64,000 nucleotides of DNA from an uncultured Sulfitobacter sp. (GCA_913060815.1 CAJXSZ010000003.1:124001-188000); one strand, 5' to 3'. Shown: positions 8,677 to 19,473, numbered from the stretch's first letter. Numbers and translations: made by a program. Notes: a model not told the origin generated them from the sequence alone.

Positions 8677-9612
8677 TCACGGTGTTGTTGCCGTAGGGTG
8701 CTGTGGCTTTTTCAGGTGTGCCTCGCGCAATGCGAGCCATAATGCACCCGTCAAAATGACCGCCGCCCCGAGATAAGTCACCGCATCAGGCACAGCATCA
8801 AAGAACAGCGCATCGTAGAGGGCGGCAAACACAAGCGTGGCATAACTGAAGGGGGCGACAAAGCTCGCATCTGCCCGCGCCATCGCGTTGACAAAGCAAG
8901 CCTGCGCCACCGCCATACACAGGCCGATGCCTGCCAAAAGTCCCCATTGGGCAACCGTCGGCATCTGCCAGACGGCAACTACTGCACAAGTCGCGATGCA
9001 CAGGCCGATCAGGTTGTTGACCAGCAAAATCTGGAACGGGTTCTCGCGCCCTGACAGCTTTTTGATAAAAATCAGCTCCATTCCCATGATCACCGCCGCA
9101 CCAAGAGCCAGCAGCGCTGCGGGTTGAAAGCTTTCTGGCGTGGGTCTGAGCAGGATAAGCGCTCCGACCAATGCCAAAACCGCCGCAGACCACCGCACCC
9201 TCCCGACCGTTTCGCGCAGCAGCGGAATAGCGAGCATCATCGCAAAGACGGGGTTCAAAAACGAAATCGCCGTAGCATCTGCCAACGGAATATATGCCAC
9301 AGAGGCAAACATCAGCGTCACCCCGGCCCACCCAAAGCTGGTGCGCGCGATGTGTAGCTTCCAGTGGGGCGCAGACAGGCGGGGGCGCAGAGCCAGTGCC
9401 GCAACAAGCAAACCTGCAAAGGCAAACAAAAACCGTCCGTGGCTGATCTGAAGCGCATGCAGCGGCGCGCCATAGCTGTCCGTTCCCAGCATCTTTGCCA
9501 TAAGGGTTGTCGCCGCGATAAATGCAGCGGCACAGATAATAAGGGCCGCAGCGACCGCGTTGCTTTGGGTTTTGGGGACGAACATCCAGACGCTATGGCG
9601 TGGATGGGGCAT
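8677..9612 (-). CDS. DMT superfamily transporter, EamA domain
   Basis: 311 aa from ATG 9612; an inner ATG at 9585 is equally possible and the frame remains open upstream to 9789, but neither start has a good ribosome site. About ten hydrophobic helices in two EamA repeats: the first ends around AVLALVGALILLRPTP, the second contains ARADASFVAPFSYATLVFAALYD and TYLGAAVILTGALWLALRE. Drug/metabolite transporters of this type export metabolites or amino acids across the inner membrane. Substrate unknown. Confidence 0.85.
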   Translation of the reverse strand: MPHPRHSVWMFVPKTQSNAVAAALIICAAAFIAATTLMAKMLGTDSYGAPLHALQISHGRFLFAFAGLLVAALALRPRLSAPHWKLHIARTSFGWAGVTLMFASVAYIPLADATAISFLNPVFAMMLAIPLLRETVGRVRWSAAVLALVGALILLRPTPESFQPAALLALGAAVIMGMELIFIKKLSGRENPFQILLVNNLIGLCIATCAVVAVWQMPTVAQWGLLAGIGLCMAVAQACFVNAMARADASFVAPFSYATLVFAALYDALFFDAVPDAVTYLGAAVILTGALWLALREAHLKKPQHPTATTP

Positions 9613-9866
9613 CGGGGCAAGGCGCTGCGAACAAAGTCTTGCAATTGATAAATCAACGGTTAGACAGACCCCATGATCAAAACGATAGTCACATCCCTTC
9701 GACGACGACGCAGCTAAGCTGTTGTACGCACTTGCGCGAGCAGGTTGCGGAATTGATCCATTGTGCCTCTGACGCGCACCCCCTTCCAAACTTAACTTGA
9801 CCCTGCGCCGCCCTCATGCCCTTTTGGGTTTTTTGCGGCCTTTGCCTATTGAAAAGGATGATCCTG

Positions 9867-11042
9867 ATGATCGCTTCTGTTCTGCCGACCTATTCCCGCG
9901 CCCCCTTGAGCTTTGTGAAAGGGAGCGGCGCATGGCTGGTCGAGGCAGATGGGCGACGTTTTCTCGACCTTGGCGCAGGGATTGCTGTGAATGCGCTGGG
10001 CCATGCGCACCCCGCGCTAACGGCAGCTTTGACCGAACAGGCAGGCGCGTTGTGGCACACGTCCAATCTTTACGAGATTCCACAACAACAGACGCTCGCA
10101 GACAAGCTTGTCGCGCATACCTTTGCCGATACGGTGTTTTTCACGAACTCCGGCACCGAAAGCTGTGAGCTGGCGGTGAAAATGGCGCGCAAGTATTTCT
10201 ATGACAAGGGCCAGCCCGAGCGGGTCGAAATTATTACGTTTTCAGGCTCCTTCCACGGCCGCTCAAGTGCAGGCATTGCCGCGGCGGGCTCCGAGAAGAT
10301 GACCAAGGGCTTTGGCCCGCTTTTGCCCGGTTTTGTGCACCTTGAGTTCGGGGATCACGAGGCGCTCACAGCGGCAATCACGGATAAAACCTGTGCTGTA
10401 CTTGTAGAGCCTGTTCAGGGTGAGGGCGGTATTCGCCCGCTGCCTGACGTCTGTCTCAAGGGTTTGCGTGATTTGTGCGACGAACACGGCATCCTGATGA
10501 TTCTCGATGAGGTGCAATGCGGTGTGGGCCGCACGGGCAAGCTTTTTGCCCATGAGTGGTCGGGCATCACCCCCGATATCATGATGGTGGCCAAAGGCAT
10601 CGGCGGGGGCTTTCCGCTAGGCGCGGTGCTTGCCACTGAAAACGCGGCGAGCGGCATGACCGCTGGCACCCATGGCTCGACCTACGGTGGCAACCCTCTG
10701 GGCTGTGCCGTGGGCAACGCCGTGATGGATATTGTGGCCGACCCAGAGTTTCTGGCCGAAGTGAATCGCAAGGCAGGGCTGCTGCGCCAAAAGCTTGAAG
10801 GGCTGGTTGCGTCGCATCCAGATGTATTCGAAAGCGTGCGCGGATCGGGGCTGATGCTGGGCCTGAAGTGCAAAGGCGCTCCAATCGACGTGGTTAACGC
10901 AGGCTATGAAGCTGAGGTCATTACCGTGCCTGCGGCTGATAACGTGGTCCGTCTGCTGCCTCCGCTCACCATAACAGATGAAGAAATTTCCGAAGCCGTC
11001 ACCCGCCTCGACCGCGCGGCCAGCTCTCTGAGCGCTTCTTGA
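9867..11042 (+). CDS. argD: Acetylornithine aminotransferase
   Basis: 391 aa. ATG 9867 is chosen over two upstream ATGs because GAAAAGG lies 9 bp before it and family members start MI.SVLPTY. Class-III PLP fold: FTNSGTESCELAVKMARKY (92-110), ILDEVQCGVGRTGKLFAHEW (212-231), and the Schiff-base lysine K243 in MVAKGIGGGFPLG. It converts N-acetylglutamate semialdehyde and glutamate to N2-acetylornithine and 2-oxoglutarate in arginine synthesis. argF follows 76 bp downstream on the same strand, giving an argD-argF operon. Confidence 0.96.
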   Translation: MIASVLPTYSRAPLSFVKGSGAWLVEADGRRFLDLGAGIAVNALGHAHPALTAALTEQAGALWHTSNLYEIPQQQTLADKLVAHTFADTVFFTNSGTESCELAVKMARKYFYDKGQPERVEIITFSGSFHGRSSAGIAAAGSEKMTKGFGPLLPGFVHLEFGDHEALTAAITDKTCAVLVEPVQGEGGIRPLPDVCLKGLRDLCDEHGILMILDEVQCGVGRTGKLFAHEWSGITPDIMMVAKGIGGGFPLGAVLATENAASGMTAGTHGSTYGGNPLGCAVGNAVMDIVADPEFLAEVNRKAGLLRQKLEGLVASHPDVFESVRGSGLMLGLKCKGAPIDVVNAGYEAEVITVPAADNVVRLLPPLTITDEEISEAVTRLDRAASSLSAS

Positions 11043-11118
11043 TCTTCATTTTTCCAATTAAACTCAACATCGGGGAAGCTCGCTTTCCCGATTTCGACAT
11101 TTCAGTAAAGAACCCGAT

Positions 11119-12024
11119 ATGAACCATTTCCTCGACATCCACCAAACCGACCAGTCTGAATTGCGCACGATTATCGACAGCGCAACTGCGATGAAATCCG
11201 CGCGCAACGGCCGTCCGCGTGGTGCACTGGATGATGACCAGCCGCTCAAGGATCATATGGTCGCCCTCATTTTTGAGAAGCCCTCCACCCGCACACGCGT
11301 CTCCTTTGATGTCGGCGTACGCCAGATGGGCGGCCAGACGATGGTTCTTTCGGGAGCGGATATGCAACTGGGACACGGTGAGACGATCGCCGACACGGCC
11401 CGCGTGCTGTCGCGCTATGTGGACCTCATCATGATCCGCACTTTTGAGGAGGCGACCCTGCACGAGATGGCCGAATACGCCACGGTGCCCGTGATCAACG
11501 GCCTCACCAACCGCAGCCACCCGTGCCAGATCATGGCCGACATTATGACCTTTGAGGAGCACAACGGCCCCATCAAAGGCAAGCGTGTGGTCTGGTCGGG
11601 TGACGGCAACAACGTCTTCGCGAGCTTTGCCCATGCGGCCAAGCAGTTCGACTTTGATCTGGTGTTTACCGGCCCTGAAACGCTCCAGCCCGAGCGCGCA
11701 TTGGACGGGCTTTACACATCGATCCGCAACCCTGACGAAGCCGTACAGGGTGCTGATCTGGTGGTCACGGATACATGGGTTTCCATGCATGATCCTCAAT
11801 CTGCGCGCGAGCGGCGCCACAACCAGCTGCGCGGCTATCAGGTCAACGAGGCTTTGATGTCGAAGGCAAAGCCCGACGCGCTTTTCATGCACTGTTTGCC
11901 TGCCCACCGAGATGACGAGGCAACAAGCGCCGTGATGGATGGCCCCAATTCAGTGATTTTTGACGAGGCAGAGAACCGTTTGCACGCGCAAAAGGCAATC
12001 ATGCGCTGGTGCCTTGAGAAATAG
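11119..12024 (+). CDS. argF: Ornithine carbamoyltransferase
   Basis: 301 aa, normal length. Carbamoyl-phosphate site STRTR at 56-60 ([14 protein letters not shown]), HPCQ at 134-137, ornithine-binding region DTWVSM near 218-223, and the HCLP loop at 258-261. The enzyme makes citrulline from ornithine and carbamoyl phosphate in the cytosol. It follows argD directly. The next gene starts within its last codons. Confidence 0.97.
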   Translation: MNHFLDIHQTDQSELRTIIDSATAMKSARNGRPRGALDDDQPLKDHMVALIFEKPSTRTRVSFDVGVRQMGGQTMVLSGADMQLGHGETIADTARVLSRYVDLIMIRTFEEATLHEMAEYATVPVINGLTNRSHPCQIMADIMTFEEHNGPIKGKRVVWSGDGNNVFASFAHAAKQFDFDLVFTGPETLQPERALDGLYTSIRNPDEAVQGADLVVTDTWVSMHDPQSARERRHNQLRGYQVNEALMSKAKPDALFMHCLPAHRDDEATSAVMDGPNSVIFDEAENRLHAQKAIMRWCLEK

Positions 12025-13051
12025 CCTTCCCGAAAATCCGCGCATCGTGATCGCGGGCGCGGGCGCGATTGGTTGTTTTGTGGGAGGTCTCTTGGCCCAC
12101 GCGGGGCGGCGCGTCAGCTTTTTGGGCCGCCCCCGCATTCTTGATACACTGCGCAAGAGAGGGCTGCGGCTGAGCGATTTTTCGGGTCTTGATATCGCGC
12201 TGGCTGAAGACACACTGGACCTTCACGAGAGCGGGGCGGTGCTGGAGCAGGCTGATATCGTTCTCGTCTGTGTCAAATCTGCAGCCACGCCCGCGATCGC
12301 CCGCCAGATCGCAGCCCACGCCCCGGCGCATGCGATCATCGTGAGCCTGCAAAACGGCATGGGTCATGCGCAAACCCTGCGGGATGCCCTGCCAGATCAC
12401 GACATCCGCGCGGGTATGGTGCCTTTCAATGTCGTGCCTCAGGCAGCCGGGCAATTTCACCGCGCCACCAGTGGTGACATTGTGATTGGTGATGGACCCG
12501 ATGATGTGGCGCGCATCCTTTCGGTGGCAGGGCTTCAGGTCACGCAATCTGCGCAGATCGAGGCAATCCAGTGGGGGAAGTTTCTGCTCAACCTCAATAA
12601 TGCGCCCAATGCGCTGTCGGGGCTGACGCTGCATGCGCAATTGCTCGACCGCGCGTGGCGGCGCATTATGGCGGACCAGATGGCAGAGGCTTTGCGTGTT
12701 CTGCGCGCCCACGGTTGTGAGATAAAGGCGACCACGCCTGTGCCTGTGGGGCTGGTGCCGCATGTGCTTCGGCTGCCCACGTGGCTGTTTCGCCGTGTCG
12801 CGGCAAAGATGCTGACGATCGATCCCATGGCGCGCACCTCGATGGCGCATGATCTGACGGCGGGGCGGATTACCGAGATTGATGCGCTACAGGGGCGGAT
12901 CGTAGAGATGGGCCAGCAGAAATCTATTCAGACCCCGCTATGCAGTGCATTGATGGCGGCGATAAAACAGGCGGAGCGTGACGGCTTCGTAGGGGTCAGC
13001 CCTGAAAGCTTGCGCCTTGCTGCCAAACGCGCCACGCTTGGCTCAAATTAG
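12014..13051 (+). CDS. 2-dehydropantoate 2-reductase family protein
   Basis: About 345 aa from a TTG at 12014 that overlaps the end of argF by 11 bp. The frame is open to an ATG at 11960, but that extension is a shadow of argF; the NADP-binding Rossmann motif [19 protein letters not shown] comes about 10 residues after the TTG. Further ApbA/PanE signatures: [19 protein letters not shown] and [18 protein letters not shown], and a C-terminal helical domain with the conserved lysine-bearing GKFL and late [19 protein letters not shown]. It reduces ketopantoate to pantoate or a related 2-keto acid. The exact substrate and the start codon are uncertain. Confidence 0.82.
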   Translation: MRNSLPENPRIVIAGAGAIGCFVGGLLAHAGRRVSFLGRPRILDTLRKRGLRLSDFSGLDIALAEDTLDLHESGAVLEQADIVLVCVKSAATPAIARQIAAHAPAHAIIVSLQNGMGHAQTLRDALPDHDIRAGMVPFNVVPQAAGQFHRATSGDIVIGDGPDDVARILSVAGLQVTQSAQIEAIQWGKFLLNLNNAPNALSGLTLHAQLLDRAWRRIMADQMAEALRVLRAHGCEIKATTPVPVGLVPHVLRLPTWLFRRVAAKMLTIDPMARTSMAHDLTAGRITEIDALQGRIVEMGQQKSIQTPLCSALMAAIKQAERDGFVGVSPESLRLAAKRATLGSN

Positions 13052-13075
13052 CCCCGACGCAGGAAATTTATCGCG

Positions 13076-13811
13076 ATGGCAACGCAACACGCAGACATCG
13101 GTGTCTAGGGCTTGGGCACGATGGGCAGCGCACTTGCGCTCAATCTTGCGGAACACGGGTTTCAGATGGCGGTGACCAACCGCGAGACGTCATGGATCGG
13201 ATCATTCGTCAAAGAAGCGGGCGCATTGGGGGCATCTCTTGCCGCCACGGAGACGCTGGCGGATTTTGTTGCAGCGTTGAAAACGCCGCGCACCATCCTG
13301 TTTATGATCCCGTCGGGCGCTCCAATGGATGCCATGATCGAGGCAGTTCTGCCGTTGCTCGAAGACGGCGGCACGGATTATTCCTCACGCGCAAGGCTTC
13401 CGTATTCTTGCAGCGGCCTCCAACGAGTTTGACTGGTCGCTTGATATGGCGCGCATTTGCGAGATCTGGCGCGCGGGCTGTATCATCCGCTCGGCGCTGC
13501 TCGATGATTCTGGGACTGCTTTCCGCGCGCAGGTGCCGATGGATCATCTGGTTCTCTCACCCCGGATTGCGCAGCGATTGAACGCAGCACTTCTCGCATT
13601 GCGCCGCGTGGTTGCTGCGGACGCGCTGGCCGGTGTGGCACTGCCGGCCTTCGGGGCGGGACTTGCATGGTATGACAGCATGCGGGTCGCGCGCAGCACC
13701 ACCAACCTTATTCAGGCGCAGCGTGATTTCTTTGGCGCGCACGGGTTTGAGCGTCTCGACACAGAAGGCACGTTCTACGCAGACTGGCCCGCGCTAACCG
13801 ACCACGCCTGA
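13076..13811 (+). pseudogene. gnd: Remnant of 6-phosphogluconate dehydrogenase (decarboxylating)
   Basis: From ATG 13076 (AGGA upstream) the frame reads MATQHADIGV, then amber TAG at 13106, where intact homologues have Tyr, then GLGTMGSALALNLAEHGF, the Rossmann fold of Gnd. It continues through TPRTILFMIPSGAPMDAMIE to about 13378 and then loses similarity. A second frame resumes with PHAQGFRILAAASNEFDW (from 13383), IWRAGCIIRSALLDD and the C-terminal SSTTNLIQAQRDFFGAHGFERLD, ending at 13811. Compared with the usual roughly 470 residues, about 250-270 internal codons, including the catalytic region, are missing, and the junction shifts frame. Two separate lesions make a working enzyme very unlikely. 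Confidence 0.88.
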
Positions 13812-13813
13812 GT

Positions 13814-16237
13814 TCAGCGACCGCGCGGCTTGGCGCGCAGGGTTGGATCGGCCTCGGTAGGGTCTTCGGGCCATGGGTGCCGTGGATATTTGGCGCGCAT
13901 ATCCTTGCGCACATCTGCGTAAGAGCCATCCCAGAAGCCTGGTAAGTCCATTGTGACCTGAACGGGACGCTGTGCGGGCGACAGAAGCGTAACCTGTAAG
14001 GGCTGGCCTGCTACTGAAGGGTGACGCGTGACGCCAAACATCTCCTGCAGGCGCACAGCGATCTGGGGCGTCTCACCGTCATAATCAATCGCAATGCGGC
14101 GGCCCAAGGGCGTCTCGAAATGCGCGGGTGCTGCACGGTCCAACGCCTGTTGCTGGTCCCAGTCTAGCCGTGCGCGCAAGGCAGGCACCATGTCAAAGCG
14201 TTTCCAGTCGGCTGTGCTGCGCACATTGCCGATATGGGGCAGGAGCCAATCGTGCAGCGTGGCCATAAGATGATCGGTTGAGAAATCGGGGAAGTCGGGC
14301 TGGCCCTGCATAAGTGCGGCGCGGCGCAGGAAGCGCGCGGCCGCCTTGTCGGGGCGCAGGCCGAGCTGTGCAACGCCGTCCATCATTGCCTGTGCCACCT
14401 GCTCCTCAGGAGCATCACTCCATGCGCGATCATCAAGCACTAAAGCGCCAAACCTCTCCTGCCGCCGCGCCTCGACTCGGCCCTCGCGGCGCGACCAGAC
14501 GCAATGGTCATGCCACGCTATCTGGTCGGCAAAAACACTGCGCAGCGCGCTCTCGGACAGGGTGGTGCCTTGGCGGATGCGCGCCTCACGCGGGTCACCA
14601 TCCAGATCGGTGGCCACAATCAGGCGCGCGCCAGCAAGCGGATCCCCATCGGGCGCGATCGCCCCTTTCCCGCCCGAGAGGACAAACCGCGCCGCCTCTC
14701 CCTTGCGGCGCAGGCCGATACGGTCGGGATACGCTAGAGCGGCGAGCGTGCCGATGTCCTGCGGCCCGTCAGGAGCGGTATGTCGGCTCAAGCGTTTTGC
14801 TTCTTGGCGTATGCGGGCGACGGTGGCGTGATGCACCTCGCCTGCCACGCGCTCCCCTGCGACGGCGCGCATGCGGTGGCTTATATCAAGGGGCGCCCCA
14901 CGCAACGGGTCGCGCTCGGCCAGAACAGCAGCCAGCGTTGCCGCCGCTTTGCCGCCCTTTGCCACCATGTGCGCAAGGCGCGGATGCAAAGGCAGCTTTG
15001 AAAGTTGCCGCCCATGCGCGGTGATGCGGTGCTGCCCGTCCAATGCGCCCAACATCTGCAACAGTGTCTTTGCTTCGTTCAAACGCCCCTCATGCGGTGG
15101 CGTCACAAAAGCAAGATCGCTTGCCTGCGCGCCCCAAAGCGCCAGCTCCAGCGCAAAGGCGCTCAGATCACCGCATTCGATCTCGGCAGGCGGATAGGCG
15201 GCGAGCGCGCCATCCTCGCCCTTGGTCCAGAGCTTGTAGGCCACGCCAGCGCTCATCCGGCCCGCACGGCCTGCGCGCTGGGTTGCTTCTGCTTGGGTGA
15301 CGGGGGTGGTGACAAGGCGTGACATGCCCGAGACCGCATTGAACTCCGCGCGGCGCGACCGCCCCCCATCGACGACAATGCGGATGCCCTCGATGGTCAG
15401 GGAGGTCTCTGCAATGGCGGTGGCGAGCACGATATTGCGGCCTTGGGGGGCGGGGTTGATCGCAGCACGCTGGGCTTTGAAATCCATCGCACCAAACAGA
15501 GGCGCAATAGTGCAATCCTTGGGCAGCTGCCGCTCAAGCGCGCTTTGCACACGCCTGATTTCGCCTTCCCCCGGGAGAAAGACGAGCGCCGAGCCTTCGG
15601 CCTCTGCCAATGCGTGAAGCACAAGATCGGCAACCGCTTGCTCGAATCGCACAGTCTTGGGAAGGGGCCTGTCGAGCCAGTGTGGTGTGACGGGAAAGCT
15701 ACGCCCTTCGCTGGTCACGACAGGCGCGTCCATCAACTGGGCGACAGGGGCCGCGTCGAGCGTGGCAGACATGACCAGCAGCATCAGATCATTGCGCAGT
15801 GCGCCCGCGATTTCCAGACACAGCGCCAGTCCCAGATCGGCATTGAGCGAGCGTTCGTGAAATTCATCAAAGATCACGGCGCCCACGTCGGGCAATTCAG
15901 GGTTGTCCTGCATCATGCGGGTCAGGATGCCTTCGGTCACGACTTCGATGCGGGTGGATTTGGAGACGCGGGACTCTCCGCGCACGCGGTAGCCCACGGT
16001 TTGGCCTACGTCCTCGCCCAATGTCTGGGCCATCCGCTCGGCGCTTGCACGGGCGGCAAGGCGGCGTGGCTCCAGCATCAGGATGCGCCCTTGTGTCAGC
16101 TCTGCTTCCAGCATCGCAAGAGGCACCCGCGTGGTCTTACCCGCACCGGGCGGCGCTTGGAGGACGAGGCGGCCATGCGCGCGCAGCGCTTCCAGCACGG
16201 CGGGCATTACATCATCAATGGGTAAGAGCGGTGTCAT
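13814..16237 (-). CDS. hrpB: ATP-dependent helicase HrpB
   Basis: 807 aa from ATG 16237, preceded by a perfect AAGGAGG; the open frame further upstream is not used. DEAH-box helicase: Walker [10 protein letters not shown] at 28-36, [15 protein letters not shown] near 56-70, DEFH box at 124-127 ([19 protein letters not shown]), SAT motif VMSATLD, and [14 protein letters not shown] with QRAGRAGRM in domain 2, then the HrpB-specific C-terminal region ending at about residue 800 with [26 protein letters not shown]. HrpB is an RNA-helicase-like protein of unclear physiological role in most bacteria. It faces the gnd remnant 2 bp away. Confidence 0.95.
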   Translation of the reverse strand: MTPLLPIDDVMPAVLEALRAHGRLVLQAPPGAGKTTRVPLAMLEAELTQGRILMLEPRRLAARASAERMAQTLGEDVGQTVGYRVRGESRVSKSTRIEVVTEGILTRMMQDNPELPDVGAVIFDEFHERSLNADLGLALCLEIAGALRNDLMLLVMSATLDAAPVAQLMDAPVVTSEGRSFPVTPHWLDRPLPKTVRFEQAVADLVLHALAEAEGSALVFLPGEGEIRRVQSALERQLPKDCTIAPLFGAMDFKAQRAAINPAPQGRNIVLATAIAETSLTIEGIRIVVDGGRSRRAEFNAVSGMSRLVTTPVTQAEATQRAGRAGRMSAGVAYKLWTKGEDGALAAYPPAEIECGDLSAFALELALWGAQASDLAFVTPPHEGRLNEAKTLLQMLGALDGQHRITAHGRQLSKLPLHPRLAHMVAKGGKAAATLAAVLAERDPLRGAPLDISHRMRAVAGERVAGEVHHATVARIRQEAKRLSRHTAPDGPQDIGTLAALAYPDRIGLRRKGEAARFVLSGGKGAIAPDGDPLAGARLIVATDLDGDPREARIRQGTTLSESALRSVFADQIAWHDHCVWSRREGRVEARRQERFGALVLDDRAWSDAPEEQVAQAMMDGVAQLGLRPDKAAARFLRRAALMQGQPDFPDFSTDHLMATLHDWLLPHIGNVRSTADWKRFDMVPALRARLDWDQQQALDRAAPAHFETPLGRRIAIDYDGETPQIAVRLQEMFGVTRHPSVAGQPLQVTLLSPAQRPVQVTMDLPGFWDGSYADVRKDMRAKYPRHPWPEDPTEADPTLRAKPRGR

Positions 16238-16331
16238 GGCCTCCTTATCCGCGCAGGGGCGGTGCGGGGCAAGGCTGGACATTCGCGGCGCGGGACGTGA
16301 AAAACACTGGCGAGGCAGACGGAGGCATCCC

Positions 16332-17312
16332 ATGGACATCAGCGATATGGCACAGCGGATTGCCGCCGGGGAGCGGCGCGCACTGGCCCGTGCGATCACA
16401 CTGGTTGAGAGCGGGCGCGCAGATCATCGCGCTCAAGCGACTGCGCTGCTGGCCGCTCTTGGTACTGAAAAGCAGGCGCTTCGGATCGGCCTGTCGGGCA
16501 CGCCCGGTGTGGGGAAGTCCACTTTTATCGAGAGTTTCGGGCTAATGCTGACCAAGCAGGGTTTGCGTGTGGCGGTACTGGCGGTTGATCCGAGCTCGTC
16601 GCGCTCGGGCGGCTCGATCCTTGGCGACAAAACGCGCATGGATTTGCTGAGCCGTGATCCGAATGCCTTCATTCGCCCCAGCCCCAGCCAAACCCATCTG
16701 GGGGGCGTGGCGCGGCGCACGCGGGAGGCGGTGGCCTTGTGCGAGGCGGCAGGCTTTGACGTGGTGCTGATCGAGACGGTGGGTGTGGGCCAATCGGAGA
16801 CGGTGGTGGCGCAGATGGCTGATCTGTTCCTGCTGTTGTTGGCGCCTGCGGGCGGGGATGAGCTGCAGGGCGTCAAACGCGGCATCATGGAAATGGCCGA
16901 TCTGATTGTTGTGAACAAGGCTGACGGCGATCTCAAGGCGACGGCCACCCGCACGCAAGCTGATTATGCAGGGGCGCTGCGTCTGATGCGCGCAAGGCCA
17001 CAAGATCCCAAGGGCTTTCCCTGTGCGATGACAGTCTCGGCGCTGGAAGAGCGCGGATTGCCAGAGGTTTGGGAGGCGTTGCAGACGTTGTCCCAGTGGC
17101 GGCGCGATCACGGCTTTTGGGAACTTACGCGGGCCACGCAGGCGCGCTACTGGTTTGAAGACGCTGTGAAAACGCGGCTTCTGGCGCAGCTCGAATCTCC
17201 TGATGCGCGGCGCGCGTTGTCGGCGCTCAGCGATGCTGTGGCCGCAGGTGAACAAGAGCCAGCGGCGGCGGCAGAGGCCTTTGTGCGCGAATTGCGCGTT
17301 GAGGGTGTATAA
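16332..17312 (+). CDS. meaB: MeaB/ArgK-type GTPase (methylmalonyl-CoA mutase chaperone)
   Basis: 326 aa from ATG 16332, with GGAGG a few bases upstream. G1 loop GTPGVGKST at 56-64, [18 protein letters not shown] (switch region), [13 protein letters not shown] (G3), and [11 protein letters not shown] (G4). G3E GTPases of this group protect and load adenosylcobalamin-dependent methylmalonyl-CoA mutase. The mutase gene is not in the window, but a complete B12 uptake operon is, at 52.6-58.0 kb. Divergently oriented from hrpB with a 94-bp gap. Confidence 0.93.
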   Translation: MDISDMAQRIAAGERRALARAITLVESGRADHRAQATALLAALGTEKQALRIGLSGTPGVGKSTFIESFGLMLTKQGLRVAVLAVDPSSSRSGGSILGDKTRMDLLSRDPNAFIRPSPSQTHLGGVARRTREAVALCEAAGFDVVLIETVGVGQSETVVAQMADLFLLLLAPAGGDELQGVKRGIMEMADLIVVNKADGDLKATATRTQADYAGALRLMRARPQDPKGFPCAMTVSALEERGLPEVWEALQTLSQWRRDHGFWELTRATQARYWFEDAVKTRLLAQLESPDARRALSALSDAVAAGEQEPAAAAEAFVRELRVEGV

Positions 17313-17447
17313 TCGGGGGTTCGCGGGTTGACCCGCGTGGCGATTCCTCCTAATGACTGCGAACCAATTTACGGGACGCCTGTTGTGCGGCCCGATTAGC
17401 TGTGGTGCCACCTGACAGGCACTGCGCCGAAACAAAAGGATGAACCC

Positions 17448-17747
17448 ATGTCGCGCCGTTGCGAATTGACCGGAAAAGGCCCGATGTCGGGCAACAACGT
17501 ATCCCACGCCAAGAACCGCACACGCCGTCGGTTCCTGCCGAACCTCAACGACACCACGCTTCAGTCCGAAGCACTGGGTCGCGGGTTCAAACTGCGTATC
17601 TCTGCCGCTGCCCTGCGCAGCGTTGACCACCGTGGCGGTCTGGACAAGTTTCTGGCGAAAGCCAAAGACACCGAGCTGTCCGACAACGCGCTGAAGATCA
17701 AAAAAGCGATTGCCAAGTCTGGCTCAGCTGCGGAAGCGCTGTCCTAA
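17448..17747 (+). CDS. rpmB: 50S ribosomal protein L28
   Basis: 99 aa. [20 protein letters not shown] at residues 2-21 and [12 protein letters not shown] are the L28 hallmark; the C-terminal extension after [10 protein letters not shown] is typical of alphaproteobacterial L28. AAAAGGATG precedes the ATG at 17448. Structural protein of the large ribosomal subunit. A terminator follows 24 bp after the stop, so the gene appears monocistronic. Confidence 0.97.
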   Translation: MSRRCELTGKGPMSGNNVSHAKNRTRRRFLPNLNDTTLQSEALGRGFKLRISAAALRSVDHRGGLDKFLAKAKDTELSDNALKIKKAIAKSGSAAEALS

Positions 17748-17771
17748 ACCAAGGCAAAGACCGAATTTGAG

Positions 17772-17809
17772 CGACCCCGACCTGACAGCAGGCGGGGTCG
17801 TTTGCATTT
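17772..17809 (+). terminator. Rho-independent terminator of rpmB
   Basis: Arms CGACCCCG (17772-17779) and CGGGGTCG (17793-17800) enclose an inner CCTG/CAGG stem, followed by TTTGCATTT. It lies 24 bp after the rpmB stop. Confidence 0.8.
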
Positions 17810-17871
17810 GAGGGGTGGAATTTGCGGCGACTGGCCCCCAAGTATCGCGCAGGACATAAGGAGAGACGCAA

Positions 17872-18348
17872 GTGAGACAACCGAAAGCAGCAATTAGCAT
17901 CGTGGTCTTCTTTGCGCTGGCCGCTGTGATGATGGCCGTTGTCTCGGTCAAAATGTCACCGCTGGATCGCAACGATTCAGCGTTTGTGGTGCAAGAGCCG
18001 TATCTGCGCAGCAGTATGCCGACCTCAACTACTGCAGCCGCATTTATGGATCTTCGCAATCAAACGGGAACAGATGATCGTCTGATTGCGGCGCGATCGT
18101 CCCTGTCAGGACGGATAGAGCTTCATAGCCACAGCGAGGATGCGAACGGCGTAATGCGCATGGGGCAGATCGAGGGGGGTGTGCCGTTGGCGGACGGGGC
18201 TTCCCATGCGTTTGCACGTGGTGGCGATCATCTCATGTTCATGGGGCTTGAGGCCCCGCTGGTCCAAGGGCAATTGGTGCCAGTAACTCTGGTGTTCGAG
18301 CAGGCAGGAGAGGTTGAGATCACCATCCCCGTAGATCTGGAGCGCTAA
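17872..18348 (+). CDS. PCu(A)C-type periplasmic copper chaperone
   Basis: 158 aa, with a GTG start at 17872 preceded by AAGGAGAG. An N-terminal hydrophobic segment (about 8-27) serves as signal or anchor. The DUF461/PCuAC copper site is visible as HSHSEDANGVMRMG (His85/His87, Met95/Met97) and later GGDHLMFMGL (His120, Met122). PCuAC proteins deliver Cu(I) to the CuA or CuB site of cytochrome oxidase in the periplasm. No oxidase or Sco gene is adjacent. The gene ends 3 bp from the convergent sirtuin gene. Confidence 0.85.
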   Translation: MRQPKAAISIVVFFALAAVMMAVVSVKMSPLDRNDSAFVVQEPYLRSSMPTSTTAAAFMDLRNQTGTDDRLIAARSSLSGRIELHSHSEDANGVMRMGQIEGGVPLADGASHAFARGGDHLMFMGLEAPLVQGQLVPVTLVFEQAGEVEITIPVDLER

Positions 18349-18351
18349 GCC

Positions 18352-19044
18352 CTAGCCCTTGAGGATTTGCGCAACCCAGTCTGGAACGGTTTGCGTCGCA
18401 GGACCCAGTAGCGCATCGTCAAATTGCGACCCTACCGCGGAAGGCTCCAGATTGATCTCTATGGTTTGCGCACCGATCCGCGCGGCCTCGGCCACGAATC
18501 CTGCGGCGGGATAGACATTCCCCGAAGTGCCAATCGCGGCGAAGATATCGGCACGACTGATGGCCTCAAAGATACGCTCCATCTGATAGGGCATCTCACC
18601 GAACCATACGATATCGGGCCGTGCAGCAGGGGCGGCACAGGCGGGGCAGGGGTCACCTGCTGCCATGACCATCGGCGCAGGCCAGCGGTGATCACAAACA
18701 GCACAAAGTGCCGAGTTCAACGCGCCGTGCATGTGGATCAGGTTCTGTGATCCGCCCCGCTCATGCAGGTCGTCGACGTTTTGTGTGACCAGGAGGACGT
18801 CGCCTGTATGCTCGGCCTCGAGCCGCGCCAAGGCGACATGCGCCGCGTTAGGATCTGCACTTGCAGCAGAGGCGCGGCGTGCATTGTAGAAGTCCACGAC
18901 CAGATCGGGATTGCGTCCGAATCCTTCGGGGGTGGCTACATCTTCAACCCGGTGCTGCGCCCAAAGGCCCGTTTCTGCGCGAAATGTCTCGATCCCGCTT
19001 TCCGCAGAGATACCTGCGCCTGTAAGGATGACAATATTGCTCAT
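18352..19044 (-). CDS. cobB: NAD-dependent protein deacylase, Sir2 family
   Basis: 230 aa. Sir2 motifs in order: LTGAGISAESGI (7-18), the FYNARR segment with Tyr53 and Arg56 (the YxxR pair of desuccinylase/desmalonylase class III sirtuins), TQNVDDLHERGG, HMHGAL with the catalytic His, a zinc ribbon CAVC...CPAC, and GTSGNVYPAAGF. It removes acetyl or succinyl groups from lysines using NAD+. The Tyr/Arg pair suggests activity on succinyl-lysine as well as acetyl-lysine. Convergent with the copper chaperone gene. Confidence 0.92.
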   Translation of the reverse strand: MSNIVILTGAGISAESGIETFRAETGLWAQHRVEDVATPEGFGRNPDLVVDFYNARRASAASADPNAAHVALARLEAEHTGDVLLVTQNVDDLHERGGSQNLIHMHGALNSALCAVCDHRWPAPMVMAAGDPCPACAAPAARPDIVWFGEMPYQMERIFEAISRADIFAAIGTSGNVYPAAGFVAEAARIGAQTIEINLEPSAVGSQFDDALLGPATQTVPDWVAQILKG

Positions 19045-19215
19045 ATGGGCCTCCTGATCCGCTGCATATGGTTGTGGCGGCGCTCTTAAGCAGGGTCAAG
19101 GTGTGGCGGATGGGCCTTAAATATGCGGGTTTGGCGTATCTCCTCTTGAAAATCCGCGCAGATGCGCTCATTTAGCAGCAGTCCCCGCTTGGGGGGCGTT
19201 TTTACAGGAGAGACC

Positions 19216-19434
19216 ATGGCCAAGGAAGATACGCTCGAATTCCCCGGTGTCGTAAAGGAACTCCTGCCGAACGCGACATTCCGGGTCGAGCTTGAAAACG
19301 GCCATGAGATTATCGCACATACGGCAGGCAAAATGCGCAAGAACCGCATCCGCGTTCTGGCAGGCGATAAGGTGCAGGTCGAGATGACCCCCTATGATCT
19401 GACCAAGGGTCGGATTAACTACCGTTTCAAATAA
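19216..19434 (+). CDS. infA: Translation initiation factor IF-1
   Basis: 72 aa, exactly the family length, from ATG 19216 with AGGAGAG upstream. The whole protein is an S1/OB fold: [69 protein letters not shown]. It binds the ribosomal A site during initiation. First of a short run infA-maf-rng-yacG. Upstream DNA contains a small CCCC-GCTT-GGGG hairpin plus Ts at about 19186-19206 that could be a leader or the end of a preceding transcript. Confidence 0.97.
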   Translation: MAKEDTLEFPGVVKELLPNATFRVELENGHEIIAHTAGKMRKNRIRVLAGDKVQVEMTPYDLTKGRINYRFK

Positions 19435-19473
19435 ACACGTTCCCCGCCGCATCGTCGGGCGAGGAGTGACGCT

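Noticed and set aside
11960-12013. Upstream ATG for the 2-dehydropantoate reductase gene
   Set aside because: The extra residues are a shadow of argF. The family's Rossmann motif normally lies within about 10 residues of the start, which favours the TTG at 12014.
13076-13811. Explaining the broken gnd by a single sequencing error
   Set aside because: There are two independent lesions, one being a loss of several hundred bases, which a base-call error cannot produce.
19183-19206. CCCC-GCTT-GGGG plus Ts before infA as a terminator
   Set aside because: The stem is only 4 bp and no transcript clearly needs to end there.
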